Origin: Diatrype stigma
Taxonomy: Eukaryota > Ascomycota > Sordariomycetes > Xylariales > Diatrypaceae
Reading direction: 5' to 3'
DNA: 64,000 nucleotides
Assembly (NCBI GenBank): GCA_022225965.2
Contig: JAKJXP020000012.1
Location: forward strand, 186,001 to 250,000
Shown here: piece by piece, positions 45,874-56,711 of the stretch
Numbering within the stretch: position 1 is the first letter of the stretch
Layout of the letters: the number at the start of each line of letters is the position of its first letter
Notes under the pieces: generated by a model
The model's database searches: none
Told to the model about the DNA's origin: nothing
What the model saw: the letters and a program-made list of their open reading frames with translations, nothing else
Translations under genes and position numbers: made by a program

Positions 45874-46542
45874 TCACACGCTGTGCCCCTCCCCCAGCGA
45901 GGCGGTAAACGGCGCGCTGGTGAAGCACCGGCACAGCGAGCTCATGTACAGGTGCGCGTCGCCGGTGCACATGCGCGTGATGTGGTCGGGCCACCAGTAG
46001 GCCGGGCTCGGCTTCGGCAGGGACGCGAACAGCCGGGCGGGATCGGGATCCTTCTCCGTCCGCGCCGTCCGCTGATACGCGTCGCACAGCGCCGTCACGC
46101 CGCGCGGGTCCATCTTCCCGTTGATCTCGAACTGGTTGTAGCAGTCGTCGTAGACGCACGACGTGACTGCCGGCGCCGGCGTGATCGGCCCGTGGGGCGG
46201 GGGCGACCGCGTCTTCACCGGCACCGGAGCCTGCCCCGGCGGCTTGAGCCGCTGCTGCGTAGGCGCGGGCGCGGCTGCGGCTCGGATGCAGTAGTGGTAC
46301 CCGGCCCACAGCCGCCGGCAGTCGTGCTTCAGCTGCGGGTTGAGGGCGAGGAAGGCGTCGATGCTCAGCCCGGCCGGCTTCGAGAGCGAGTAGCACGAGT
46401 CCCCGGGGCTCGCGAGGGTCCAGCCGCTGCAGACGCGGAAGTCGCTGCCGGGCTGGACTAGGCCGGGAGGGTCGAGGGCGAGCCCGGGGGAGGCAAGAAG
46501 TACTAGCAGGGCGGTAAGAGAGGAAGTGAGGGTCTTCAACAT
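45874..46542 (-). CDS. Secreted LysM-domain protein (effector-like)
   Basis: A single exon encodes 222 residues. Residues 1-22 are a signal peptide (LTALLVLLASPGLA). Residues ~38-86 form one LysM module: a Trp-Thr start, then PGDSCYSLSKPAGLS, FLALNPQL and an ending GYHYCI, matching the fungal type with Cys pairs. LysM modules bind chitin oligomers, and secreted fungal ones can mask cell-wall fragments from plant or microbial hosts. A Pro-rich linker (residues 88-125) leads to a second Cys-rich region with six or more Cys and no named domain (SCVYDDCYNQFEINGKMD...). It is short for a multi-LysM effector. Role in virulence or wall protection is inferred. Confidence 0.85.
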   Translation of the reverse strand: MLKTLTSSLTALLVLLASPGLALDPPGLVQPGSDFRVCSGWTLASPGDSCYSLSKPAGLSIDAFLALNPQLKHDCRRLWAGYHYCIRAAAAPAPTQQRLKPPGQAPVPVKTRSPPPHGPITPAPAVTSCVYDDCYNQFEINGKMDPRGVTALCDAYQRTARTEKDPDPARLFASLPKPSPAYWWPDHITRMCTGDAHLYMSSLCRCFTSAPFTASLGEGHSV

Positions 46543-47428
46543 GTTGATACTTGCTAGTTATGTGGTAGGTATGACCGGTCTGTATAGGGTGAAATTTACC
46601 CTGGGGGAAACCCGGGATGAAGTATTGTGCTACGCGCAGAAGGAATTCCTCCATATAGACAATGGCGGTGGCGTCTCAAGTTATTTCTTTGTTTAGATGC
46701 GTATATAAGCGTCGAGGCTTGAGGGGGACAGGTGTGGGAAGCATGAGTAGAGGGCAAACAAAGGCTGTCTCCTCCTACTTTGTAAATGACTTACCACACG
46801 CCTTAAGTGCTGTGACCTGGTGTTTGTCAATGCCTATCTCATTGAATAGTGCTTCATGGCCTGGTTTCGCGACTCATGCATTTCGATAACGGCGATCGGT
46901 TGGCTTTTCTCGAGGCTTTATTGTTGATCCCTAGCCCTTCTTGCCCAAGCACACCTCAGAATGGCATTCTTGAATAACAGGATCACATGCACAAATGCTT
47001 ACTGACATGGAGGTTTGCTCTTGTTATTTTCATGGTTGGCATGTTAGCTTAGGAGTTAGGGGTTCAGCATTATCCAATCTCAACTATATTACTTCAGCTA
47101 AACTTGGAAAGACCATGCATATACGTCGCTTGTTACAAACTCGCTGTAGCTATTACGGTCCATGAGTGTATAGATTGAATCTATACTTCGATATCATCTG
47201 GTCTGGCAACTGTCTGGTAATAACTTGAAGTCTCGGGGAATTGTCTCGTGATCTGACAAAACAGCCGCCCCGATCTGCATAACGTTAACCCCAAGCATTT
47301 AGCGCACGCACCCTTTATACCTACCTATCCTTGTTCTACCTTACCTACTACGAGTGTACGCAATTATGAAAAAGGAGACCCGCAACCAAATTGATTGCCA
47401 AATACAAAAACAAAAAGGAAATTCAGAT
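46543..47428. other. Intergenic, LysM gene to tRNA-Gly
   Basis: No gene is seen. Runs of five A at 47406-47410 and 47412-47416 act as T runs on the minus strand and fit RNA polymerase III termination of the tRNA. Confidence 0.45.
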
Positions 47429-47510
47429 GCATCAGCCAGGAATCGAACCAGGGTCTAGCGCTTGAAATCTTCGTGGAAGGCGCTAATGCTAACCATTACA
47501 CCACTGATGC
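47429..47510 (-). tRNA. tRNA-Gly(UCC) with an 11-nt intron
   Basis: The 82-bp gene folds as a full cloverleaf: acceptor GCATCAG/CTGATGC, D arm GTGT/GCAT, anticodon stem AGCGC/GCGCT, loop C-U-UCC-A, then an 11-nt intron CGAAGATTTCA at the canonical position one base 3' of the anticodon, and T loop TTCGATT. The T stem has a central U-U mismatch. Mature length is 71 nt. The anticodon UCC reads GGA/GGG. A boxes and B boxes are intact and an oligo-T terminator follows. Confidence 0.9.
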
Positions 47511-48292
47511 TTGTTGTTTTCGCCGAGTAATGCGCAATATATAGTGCTTGGAAGTGGAAGGCTAGCCGAGGCTTTTCGCTAAGAGTTCACGATGACTGCG
47601 CGTTTCTATTTTTAGTCACATTTTGCTAATCGGAACCAGAGCTTGTCTTCATCTAACTATTGTATGGGCTCCCCGGGCAATCAGTTCGGCGGGGGAAGCA
47701 TTGATAGCAACAGACACGTAATTGTAAAAGCAATATTACAGCTGACACTACGTGGCTACCGGGGAGTTGGCAAGACAGCTCAAACTTTATTTTCGCAGAG
47801 GACTACTGTTTGGTTTGGAACTGCAACTCATTCACCAGAGTTTGTGAGAATATTTCCACCAACAGCTACATATTGTCGAGGACTGAAAGAGCCTGTGACG
47901 AGATCAGAATGTGACGGGAGCTTGTTAGCTGAGGGGAAAAGACCTAAGCCAATGACAATCTACTATTACGTAGTAGCTGAGTAGCTCCCCGCACGCCCCG
48001 CATAGCCGCGCTACTGTAGATCGGCTCATCAAAGTTTGTCGGCGATCGCCGATCGGCTTGTCGCCTGCAGCGTGGGATAGATAGTGGGAGATATTCGGAT
48101 AATCACGAACGATCGCTGCCCAATCTAGGGCCTAGGGATATAAGTTAAGAAAAGTAAAAAAATTCAACAACGTCCAAACAGAGGGGCTTTTTCGGTTCAG
48201 CTCAAAAGTAGCGTGCTACTCTTAGGGGAAGCCAGTCTTACCTTACTCTGCGGGGTCGGTAGCGTGCTATGACACGCTGCCGGCCCTCAGAA
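47511..48292. other. Intergenic between two tRNA genes
   Basis: No gene is supported. A 113-codon frame at 47643-47984 has no recognisable motif. Near 48259-48281 is a GTAGCGTGCTATGACACGCTGCC inverted-repeat segment discussed under findings. Confidence 0.4.
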
Positions 48293-48426
48293 TCACCTCT
48301 GGCGCAATGGCAGCGTGTCATCTTCCGGTTTACCTATGTTTCACCCCTATTTATAGATCTTCTATTATAGGAAAACATTGGGAATGGGTCGTGGTGAAGG
48401 CTCTCGGTTCGAGTCCGGGGAGGTGA
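48293..48426 (+). tRNA. tRNA-Arg(CCG) with a 63-nt intron
   Basis: The acceptor TCACCTC (48293-48299) pairs with GAGGTGA (48420-48426). The D stem is GCGC/GCGT and the A box TGGCGCAATGG. The anticodon stem TCATC (48318-48322) pairs with GGTGA (48393-48397), with loop T-T-CCG-G before the intron and T after it. The T arm is CTCGG-TTCGAGT-CCGGG. Removing 48329-48391 leaves 71 nt. The intron sits at the canonical position and is long for a tRNA intron. A T6 run at 48434-48439 is the likely polymerase III terminator. Anticodon CCG reads the Arg codon CGG. Confidence 0.85.
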
Positions 48427-48433
48427 GACTTTA

Positions 48434-48439
48434 TTTTTT
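48434..48439 (+). terminator. Pol III oligo-T terminator of tRNA-Arg
   Basis: Six T start 8 nt after the acceptor end of the tRNA, the usual RNA polymerase III stop signal. Confidence 0.7.
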
Positions 48440-48498
48440 GGTTTTGTTTTGCTTCCTGCTCATTGCCTTACTTCACTTTGGGTCTACTCATTTATTCA

Positions 48499-48591
48499 TT
48501 CTTTTTCTTCCCTTTTCCTTTTTTTCTTTTTTTCTTTTTTTCTTTTTTTCTCTTTCTCTTTTTCTTTTTCTTTCTTTTTCTTTTCTCCTTT
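48499..48591. repeat. 93-nt pure pyrimidine tract (TTTTTC-type)
   Basis: An uninterrupted run of T and C, mainly (T)4-7C units, follows the tRNA-Arg gene. Frames here encode only Phe/Leu/Ser low complexity and are not genes. Confidence 0.9.
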
Positions 48592-51540
48592 GTTTTACTC
48601 TTATATAATGTCATCGTACTCGACGCTTTCCGAGTAGCGTTGACCTTCACACCGGCGCAGTCTTTACTGGTTTCTAGACTGGTCAAATGTCTGGTCAATG
48701 ATGATACTACGACGCGAATATAAGGGCAAGTCATTTGAGTAAAGTTTTACTCTGGGGGCACAATCTCGATAGTGAAGATGATGGCAAGCGCGTAGCTACC
48801 GCCGACGCCGCCGACACCCTGAAAGGCACACAAGATGATACCACATGGGTAGCATTGCTTGCGACGACCTGCTCATGTGGCTGATGTATATAACCACTGC
48901 GGTTGAAAGGTTGCTACATTGGATGCGGATCTGGCCTAAAGTCTAGCCTTCTACACTTTGATGTAGGTATGCTTTCCAGGCAATACTGCCAGCAAGATCT
49001 CCTGAATTCCATACCCTGGATGCATGATGCATCGTCGTCCCAGTATGTCGCATGCTTCTTGATTGCTCTGATATGAGCATTTTCCTCATGAGATTCCCCT
49101 CAGGACGTATCTGAACCCTTTGCTGGCCCAGCTCACGAATGGATATGTTGGCTGGCACGCAATTAAGGGAGATATTCATCTCGTGACATACCTGGATCAT
49201 CTCAAGTTCGGTAAGATCGTGGAGGCTCAAAACGATGTCGATGGGTTGTTTATGGCGTATTCGACCTGACCTTCCACATTAGACATATACCTAAACCCGC
49301 GAGTGGCAAAGGCTCACATCTACGCCAATGCGCGATCCCCGCAGCCTGCCGAGCGTCTTCACCGCCCACGACCGGGCCGACCACCGGCGTCGGCGCCGTG
49401 TGGTCGGACAAGCCATATCGGAGCAGTCGATGCGCGCCTTCGAGTCGACATTGGTCGTCCCAGATCGACGTGTTCCTCCCTCGTGCAGCTTCTGCCGCTC
49501 CAACCAGCGACCACCACAGCCACAAATCGTGGGCGTGACGTCGCGCTACAAGTACCACACCTCGCGATGGGGACGTGATCAGTCTCCTCGCGTTCGGGGA
49601 GGGCCTCCGTGGAAAACGCAGGCGGAAAGAAGCGCTCGCTGCGGCTTCTCGTGCCGCGGGCGTTCGCGGCCCGGACTCAACAACCCCCACCCCCCGCGTG
49701 TATCTACCGGTGTTCAGGAGCCGAACGGGACGCCACGCGGTCACACTTGGGCGTGCAGTGGGCTCGTGCGAAACGAAAACGCCATCGATGGAGACGTCCC
49801 CGCCACGTCCTGTACTGGCCGTGGATGGGGTTGGGGATGATCGCGGAGCAGCGGATAGCGCTTGCCCCGCAACGCGAAGCACGACCTGTATGTACTCGTT
49901 CGTCGCGCGCTCGGCCAGGCGCCGCAGGAGGGGATCCGGAAAAGCGAGATCTGGGGCGAGGGCGGGGGTGTTCGTTTATGCAGGCAGGGTCGACTAGGTA
50001 CCTAATAGGTACTGAGATCGTGTCCCTGCCCTAAAATAGGACGGCTAGATAGTTGGTAGGTTGGTTGATTGGTACGTTGTTGACGAGCCCTCGTTTATAA
50101 TAACAGAACAGGTGGAACCACTACGGCCACGGCTCTGTGCACGATCTTCTACTACCTCTCGCAGAACCCATAACCCTAGTATACCCAACTTACTTCCAAG
50201 ATACGGACAACGTTCTCTTTAGGCCATGACATCTAAGATAGGCAATAGCTGGCGAGTTGCAAGTACCTCCGCACCGCCATTGACGAGTCGATGCGGATCT
50301 GCCCCCTCCCCCAACGCCCGGAGTGATGTTGCGTGAGAAGGATCCTTTCTCCTCCCTTGCTCCTCTCGTTACGTATAGTCATGTCATCGCGTTAGACACC
50401 CTAGTAGACATGGGGACTTACAGCTTGATGCACAATCCAGAGTACTCCGGAGCCATTCGCCGTCTGTCCTGAGCGGTAGCTGGAAGAAGGCGAGGAGACA
50501 AGACCCCTAAGAAAGGAAAGGGAAAGGAAGCACGAGCCACTAGTGTCATGCGACATGCCTTCATCCCTTTCAGCCTAGGAGATCGCGGGTGTGCGGGCAA
50601 GGTGGTGACGTACCTCGAAATGAGTCTGACTGTGGGCCTAGACGATACGATATGGCGACTTTGAAAAGGCTCCCGGGAATGCGGGCGAGCTCGGTAGTAG
50701 ACGCAAGGGGGCGGGAGGAGGCAAGAGAGCGGTCAGATGAGCGCCAGCTCTACGAGAGTCATGGCGGAGCACGAAGGGACCGGATTTCGGGTTTTCGGCC
50801 ACGGGAGTCCCATGGGAAGGAATTGATCTAGGCATATCAGTTAGGTATTTTCATTCAACAACCATCATAGCAACCTTTTTACCGTCTTCTTTCGCGACAG
50901 CACCGGGAGCTTGGGAGGAAGACAGAGCCCTTGGGGGATTGATCGATCTACTGGGAACTCTTTGATGGAACATGATGGATCTTGTGGCATCACCAACGAA
51001 AACGAAATTTAGGAAAAGAGTATTAATGGATTGTGGGACCTTATGCTACTTAGCTAGTCTGATGCCGGTCGGCTGGCTATATAAACTACTCTCATAGCGT
51101 TTATGTGCCAAATGCCGCGATGATACATCGCGGAAAAGCAAGAGTTTGGAGACATTGTCTAACTCACTGGGTGCTAACTAGTAGTCGTAGATATGCGTCT
51201 CATTCACACGTTGCAATGCCGTAACTACTGCCAGGCAATAGCATGGTGTAGGGAGAGGGCATCTATACCATCTTCCAATGTGCACTAGTGATGTTCTCTC
51301 CTGTTAGGGGTGTACATGTAGAGTGCCTGAGGTGGTGCTGATGGGAGTAACCTTTCTGAGCAACTTTTGGTCGACATTCGTATCGGTGGAAGTTTTCTCC
51401 TCCATTCGTATCAGTCTAGAAACATCTAGGATAGCGTTGAAGCATCTCAGAGCCTAGTAGTTTGGAGATACAATGTGTGAGGCACCGGAAGGAAGGCTGA
51501 GGGCAATTGTCAAAACTTGTCAAATGACTACTGCGCAGAT
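48592..51540. other. Intergenic with a GC-rich island that may hold an unresolved gene
   Basis: The interval 48943-49990 has the high GC of coding regions here. On the minus strand one frame is open from about 49980 to 49250 (it includes RRLAERATNEYIQVVLRVAG) and another from 49270 to 48943 (IVLSLHDLTELEMIQ, then a GTATGT donor and GAG acceptor candidate). Neither has a clear ATG or a known domain, and all six frames are long because of the GC content. A minus-strand gene is possible but not called. The remainder, 50040-51540, shows no gene. Confidence 0.3.
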
Positions 51541-53288
51541 TCAGTGCGGGAGAGGGTTTCCAGGAAGCTTAGGCTCGACGGTCTTTGCACCTGTATTGTC
51601 GTGGGCGTTTTTGCCTGCTACCTGAGCCCTGGGGTCGTAAGTCGTGATGATCAAGCTCTTGGAATCGTTCTTGTCCTGTAAGTCGTCCTCATTGATATCC
51701 AGACCCGCTAAACAGCCTTGTCCAGTTTTGGGCCAAGCCGGTGGGATGGGGTCGGCAGATGATTCGCGTACGGACTGGTCTTGATTTCCGGCGGCAGCCA
51801 TTAAGACTGAACCCGCCTTGCCGCTTACTTGTACGCCACGGGTGCCTCCAGGAACTGGAACTGGAACTGGATGCGGAGTAAAGTCTCCCCGAGGATAGTC
51901 GAGGAAGTTCGCGTACGGCGGCGGCTTGTACCAGACACGATTGACAGGTTCATTGGACGGAAAAATGGGGAGGTCTGGATGGAGTTCAACGCTGTACATC
52001 AAGAGGTTGAGCAGCTGTCCCCGAGAAACCGTGGCGAGATAGGCTCGTTTCTAGGATATGTCAGTTATCTCTGCATGGATAGAGGACCAATGAACTTTAC
52101 CTGCTCGGTGCTCTTGCCCGCCCAACTAACGCCTCTGAAGCTGTCCAGGAACCTTCTCTTAGCCAGGTGTCTCTCCCGTTTAGCAAGGCAGCTGCTACAG
52201 AACCACGATTGCGTCGCGTTGTTGACAAAGTCGTCATCGATGTAAGGTTCATGGCAAAACTGATGCCAACAGAAGTTGCAACCATCGCAGAAGACGATCT
52301 GGTTCTTCTGTAGGCTGATGCCTCTGGTACACACTTTGCACAGTGCCTGCTCGGATGTTCTTTTGCCGTAGTGCTTGCGTTTCTGTGTGCTCGCCGGGGA
52401 GGAAGGATTGAACGGTGCAGGCTTTTGCACGTGACGACCTGACTTAGTCGTAATTGGTGTGGCCTGGTCTTTAGACGAGTCCTCGACGACGCTGTGAGGG
52501 ACATCGCTTAAGCTTGATGAGTCATCATCATCATCCTTGGATCGCTTACGCTTTGTACCCTTGGATGGTTTACCTCTCTTCACCGGTGCCTTGAGGATTC
52601 CCTTTGGGACTGCAGGTTTGGCAACAGATGGTGCCCGTAATTGAAATGCGTCGCCGATGGGTAGATTGGTAGATGCTCCAGGCGCTGACGGCACTTTTGG
52701 GGTGGGCAGCGGCATGGTGTTGGGCAGCGGCATGGTGTTGGGCAGCGGCATGGTGTTGGGCAGCGGCAGCGGCATTGTAAGAGAGGTATTCATGTTCATA
52801 ACCAATCGTCTCTTGGCATCGTCAAACGTAGACTTTTCTATAGTCTTAGCAACGCCAGAGGCCGAGGACAGAGCCGAGCTCAAGCTTCCTTTTTTGCGAT
52901 TGATACGCTCCAAGATCATCTGTGTGCTCGTAGAGAACTGGGGCACGTACGGCCGGATTGGCGGGCTGGGATCCTTCGGCGCCGCAGCGGAAGAAGCAGC
53001 GGAAGCGACGGGAGCGGCGGAATCGGCAGAAGCGGCAGAAGCGGGGCCGGCGGTAGGCTGTTCAACTTGTGCCACGATGTTCTCAGTCAAGCCTTGTTCA
53101 GTATTTGCAGCTCCTTCTTCCATCTTGACTTCAGTTGGGCCTTTGCCTTCGACCTGGCCTTTGCCTTCGACCTGGTCTTTGCCTTCGATCTGGCCTTTGC
53201 CTTCGATCTGGCCTTTGCCTTCGATCTGGCCTTTGCCTTCGATCTGGCCTTTGCCTTCGATCTGGCCTTCGCCTTTCTCTGGGGTCAT
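51541..53288 (-). CDS. PHD-finger protein with N-terminal hexapeptide repeats
   Basis: Two exons (52101-53288 and 51541-52050) join in phase 0 to 565 residues, with a 50-nt intron GTAAAG...CCTAG. Residues ~6-50 are about seven copies of a GKGQIE-type hexapeptide. Ala/Ser-rich and PLPNTM-repeat segments follow, then a basic Lys/Arg-rich nuclear-localisation-like stretch (KRGKPSKGTKRKRSK). Residues 317-367 form a PHD finger in C4-H-C3 order (CKVC...CDGC...CWHQFCH...WFCSSC), which usually reads the methylation state of the histone H3 tail. The last ~170 residues have no recognised domain. A chromatin or transcription role is likely; the binding specificity and the complex are unknown. Confidence 0.85.
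53141..53266 (-). repeat. 18-bp coding minisatellite in the PHD gene, seven units
   Basis: Seven tandem units of CTTTGCCTTCGATCTGGC (plus strand), with C/T variants at two positions, encode the hexapeptide repeats. A second 18-bp array (GGCAGCGGCATGGTGTTG) lies at about 52705-52770 in the same exon. Confidence 0.9.
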
Positions 53289-54864
53289 TGTTACGGTTAC
53301 TTAGCTGTCATTGGCCTGGGCTGACTGGCTCTAATTGAGGTAGACGGCGACGTTGTCTCCTGTGAATCAGAACGGCACCTAGGCACCGGGGTGGATTCAA
53401 TGGCACCTCGGCAGCAGGATAGAGGCCTGCGGGGAGATGGGTATCTTAGTGAAGGAATTGATTGAGACGCGAGATGTCGGTTAATTGAAGTTGTTCAAGT
53501 CCTGGTTGTGAAAGTCGGCAGGTACAGTACCAGGCTCACGTGATACGCACGTGAATTGTCGACGGTGAAGGCGGGGCACTCCGGGTTGGGTGCTTGAACT
53601 TGCGGACCGTTAAATTTGGGGACCGACGAAATTGGAGACCGACGAATTGGGGACCGTCGAACTTGCAGAGCGTCGAACTTGCAGAGCGTCGGACTTGGGG
53701 AGCATTGAACTAATAACAGTTGAAGGGACGGACGACGTAGTTCCAAACCAAGCAATGGACGCCCTGGGAGTTAAACTTATCAGATCAGACTGCTACCTAG
53801 GTAACTACAATCAAGAAGTGAATACAAGAAGTGAAAACCAGGTACCTTGTTGGCCTTTGTTTTTGTTCTGTCGCGTCCTTATCCTACCTACCGATAAGTC
53901 GACACGTAGATACCTACACCCAGTAGCCATTTGACGACAGATGGGTTCGACAGCACCTATGAAGGTAACTACTCGTTGTATGTAGCCAAGATGCGTTCTA
54001 CTGAGAACTCTTACAAGGTACTTAGGTATGTATCTAGGTAGTAGGCGGCAGGCCTGAAAGCACACAAGGACCTTGAATCACAGCACGCATTAAACCCCTA
54101 TTAATGCACGCACTCATTAGTACATGAATAAACCCAGCTAAATAAGGCGAAGTAGTTAGATCTATGAATGCTTGCATGTATAATACATCCTTGTTTACAG
54201 CGTATGCTTATACTCTGCATCGTCAGATATTGTTGATAGGATGCGGACCGGAGCTTCCCTTGACCCCCGATATTCCTCTGAATACCTATCGTGTTTGCGG
54301 CAGTACGCGGAATGCGTGGGGGCATTATGGCAATCTACTTCGGGAGGAGGACGCAATACCCTCGGCCCCCTCTACTGCAAGGCCTATTCACTTCCAATCT
54401 GTTTGTAGGGGGGATGTCTTATACCTCGTCTCGGTATCTTGAGTGTGCGCCGATAGTCTGGTTAGGCGATGTATAGGCAGAGGCCTTCCCTGACAACGAT
54501 GGGTTCGCCGATTTCAGCACGTCGAGACCTTCCAGCACTTACATAACGATAACTCAGCTATGCTGCCGACATGGCTCTGGATCGTCACCGACTCTGATAA
54601 TCGAGGAGCCTCAGGTATGGAGATTGGAATAAGTGGATGCCGATGGTAGAAAAGGATGGACCAGACAACGGAAATCAAATAGTATACCCACGATGATCTC
54701 TGCGCCAATAGGTCAAGACAATATATCAACTTTCGGCGCCTTACGGCCTTTCCATTTAAGAAATCGTATACATAAGCAGCCAAGGAGGCCAATGCAAGAT
54801 GCGAGTCGCACTATCGAACCTAGAACATGGATATCGGGAGGTAATACAATGCCTTCTAGCTAAG
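53289..54864. other. Intergenic, PHD gene to CoA-transferase
   Basis: No gene is seen. Between about 53595 and 53705 there is a degenerate ~15-bp repeat of the type GGGGACCG(A/T)CGAA(C/A)TTG, found about seven times. TACCTAGGTA-type motifs occur near 53797 and 54025. Confidence 0.45.
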
Positions 54865-56711
54865 CTAACCAACAGCCCCCGCCTCCCTGAACGCCTGAAT
54901 CCGCTCGGCATCGTACCCCAGCACATCCGCGAGGACCTCGTCGGTGTGCTGGCCGAGGGTGGGCGGGGCGGTGCGGGCGCCGGGCGTGCTCTCGCTGTAC
55001 TTGACGGGGGTGTTGACGAGGCGGAGGGGCCCGCAGGCGGCGTGGTCGGCGAGCTCGACGACCATGCCGCGGGCGCGGGTGTGGGGGTGGTCGAGGGCGG
55101 CGCGGACGTCGTTGACGGCCGCGTAGGGCATGCCGCGGCCCTCGAAGACGGCCAGCCACTCGGCCGTCGTCCGCGTCGCGCTGACCGCCTCGATGCGCGC
55201 CTCGAGCTCGTCGCGGTGCGCCACCCGCGCCGCGTTGGTCCCGTACCGCGCGTCCGCCGCCCACTCCGGGTGGCCCAGCCCCGCGCACAGGATCCCGAAC
55301 AGCCGGTCGTTGCCCCCGCCGAACAGGATGTCGCCGTCGCGCGTCTTGAAGGACTTGTACGGGACGATCGAGGCTGTTGTGGGGGAGGGCGGGGTAGGGT
55401 AGGAAGCGATGTTAGCTTAACCGTGCCTGGCCGTGTGCGTGTGCGTGCGTATGTGTGTGTGTATGTGCGTATATGTGTATGTGTGGGTGTGTGGCCAGGG
55501 GTAATGATACTACAAGGCTGGGTGGGAGCTTACGGTGTGCTGTGCCCCAACGACCAGAGTCTTTCTCGCCGCTGATCAGGCAGCTGCTCGCGATATTGGC
55601 CAGAGTGGCGGTTTGGCAATCGCTCAGCGCTACGTCGATGTGCTGGCCTCGACCCGTTCTCGCCCTCGAGAGCAAAGCAGCCAAGATACTATTACTGGTA
55701 TACAAACCCGTTGTCAGGTCCGTGACTGCTACGCCGACCTTGGCCGGAGGTCCGTCCCGGTGGCCTGTGATATGCATCAACCCGAACTCGGCCTCGACCA
55801 TGACATCGTAGCCCGCCCTCTGCGAGTATGGGCCCGTCTGGCCGTACCCTGTGATAGAGGCGTAGATCAGACCGGGGTTGATCTTATGGATTGTATCGAA
55901 ATCCATAGAATATTTCTTTAAGGTCCCAGGGAGGTAGTTTTCCACGAGGATGTCACATTTTGCGGCTAGCTTATGCAGTATCTCGACCCCCTCGGAATGT
56001 TGGAATGATAGACCCAAAGACTTCTTGTTGCGGTTGACCTGCACGTGGCGTTAACATCTTACTACGAAACTAAAGATGCACAAGTACAAAGATGGATTCG
56101 GTAGCATACAGCGAGGAAGTAGGCAGACTCCCCTGGACCCTCCTTATGCGATCCTTCACGGTATGCTGCATAAGGGGGCCCCCAGGCGCGGGTGTCGTCG
56201 CCACGAGTAGGATGCTCAATCTTGATAATCTCTGCACTTTCGGACAAGACGGTACGTCAGCTGGGCCGGTGCTATTTTAACTTATATCGGCTGAATGTTT
56301 CTTTTTGTTCGACGAGTCAAGGCAAAGCAAGGCAAGGGCGGGAGGTGAGGGGCGGGGGAATGATCGAAAAGAGGATTCACCCAAGGTCACCGAGGATCTG
56401 CGTGCAGTATGGCTGAAACGAAGGGTTGAGTAAGCGTCGGCACGTGGGAAAAATGAATGTGGAAAAGATGCTCCAACGTGCCGCCCCCTAAGCTAGTTCA
56501 GGCACATATATCAGATGGGATGGTGCAGGCACCGACTAACCCCTGCAAGGACTCTGGTAAGATCAAGCACTCGGTACCCCGCCAATGGGAGAGTGGCCGA
56601 GGCATTGCCGTCGGCTGCTGGAGAGGAATAGTGACGTAGGGCCTTAGGCTGGCATTGTATACTATAGGCCGATGCGCCGTATCTGACACGTCCAATAGCT
56701 CGGCGAAACAT
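54865..56711 (-). CDS. CoA-transferase family III (CaiB/BaiF) enzyme, probably mitochondrial
   Basis: Five exons (56541-56711, 56381-56412, 56110-56236, 55534-56038, 54865-55373) join to 447 residues. Family blocks are in order: [13 protein letters not shown], then [13 protein letters not shown] across a 32-bp exon, [67 protein letters not shown], and KVGVAVTD with the Asp at the place of the catalytic nucleophile. Such enzymes move CoA between carboxylates; overall similarity suggests the succinate-hydroxymethylglutarate (SUGCT) or formyl-CoA subgroup. The first 35 residues are basic and Ser-rich, fitting a mitochondrial presequence. The start ATG at 56711 is chosen because upstream in-frame sequence is not protein-like. 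Intact. Confidence 0.88.

Noticed and set aside
48378..48734. Phe/Lys-rich frames after tRNA-Arg
   Set aside because: They are translations of a pure pyrimidine tract and partly overlap the tRNA itself.
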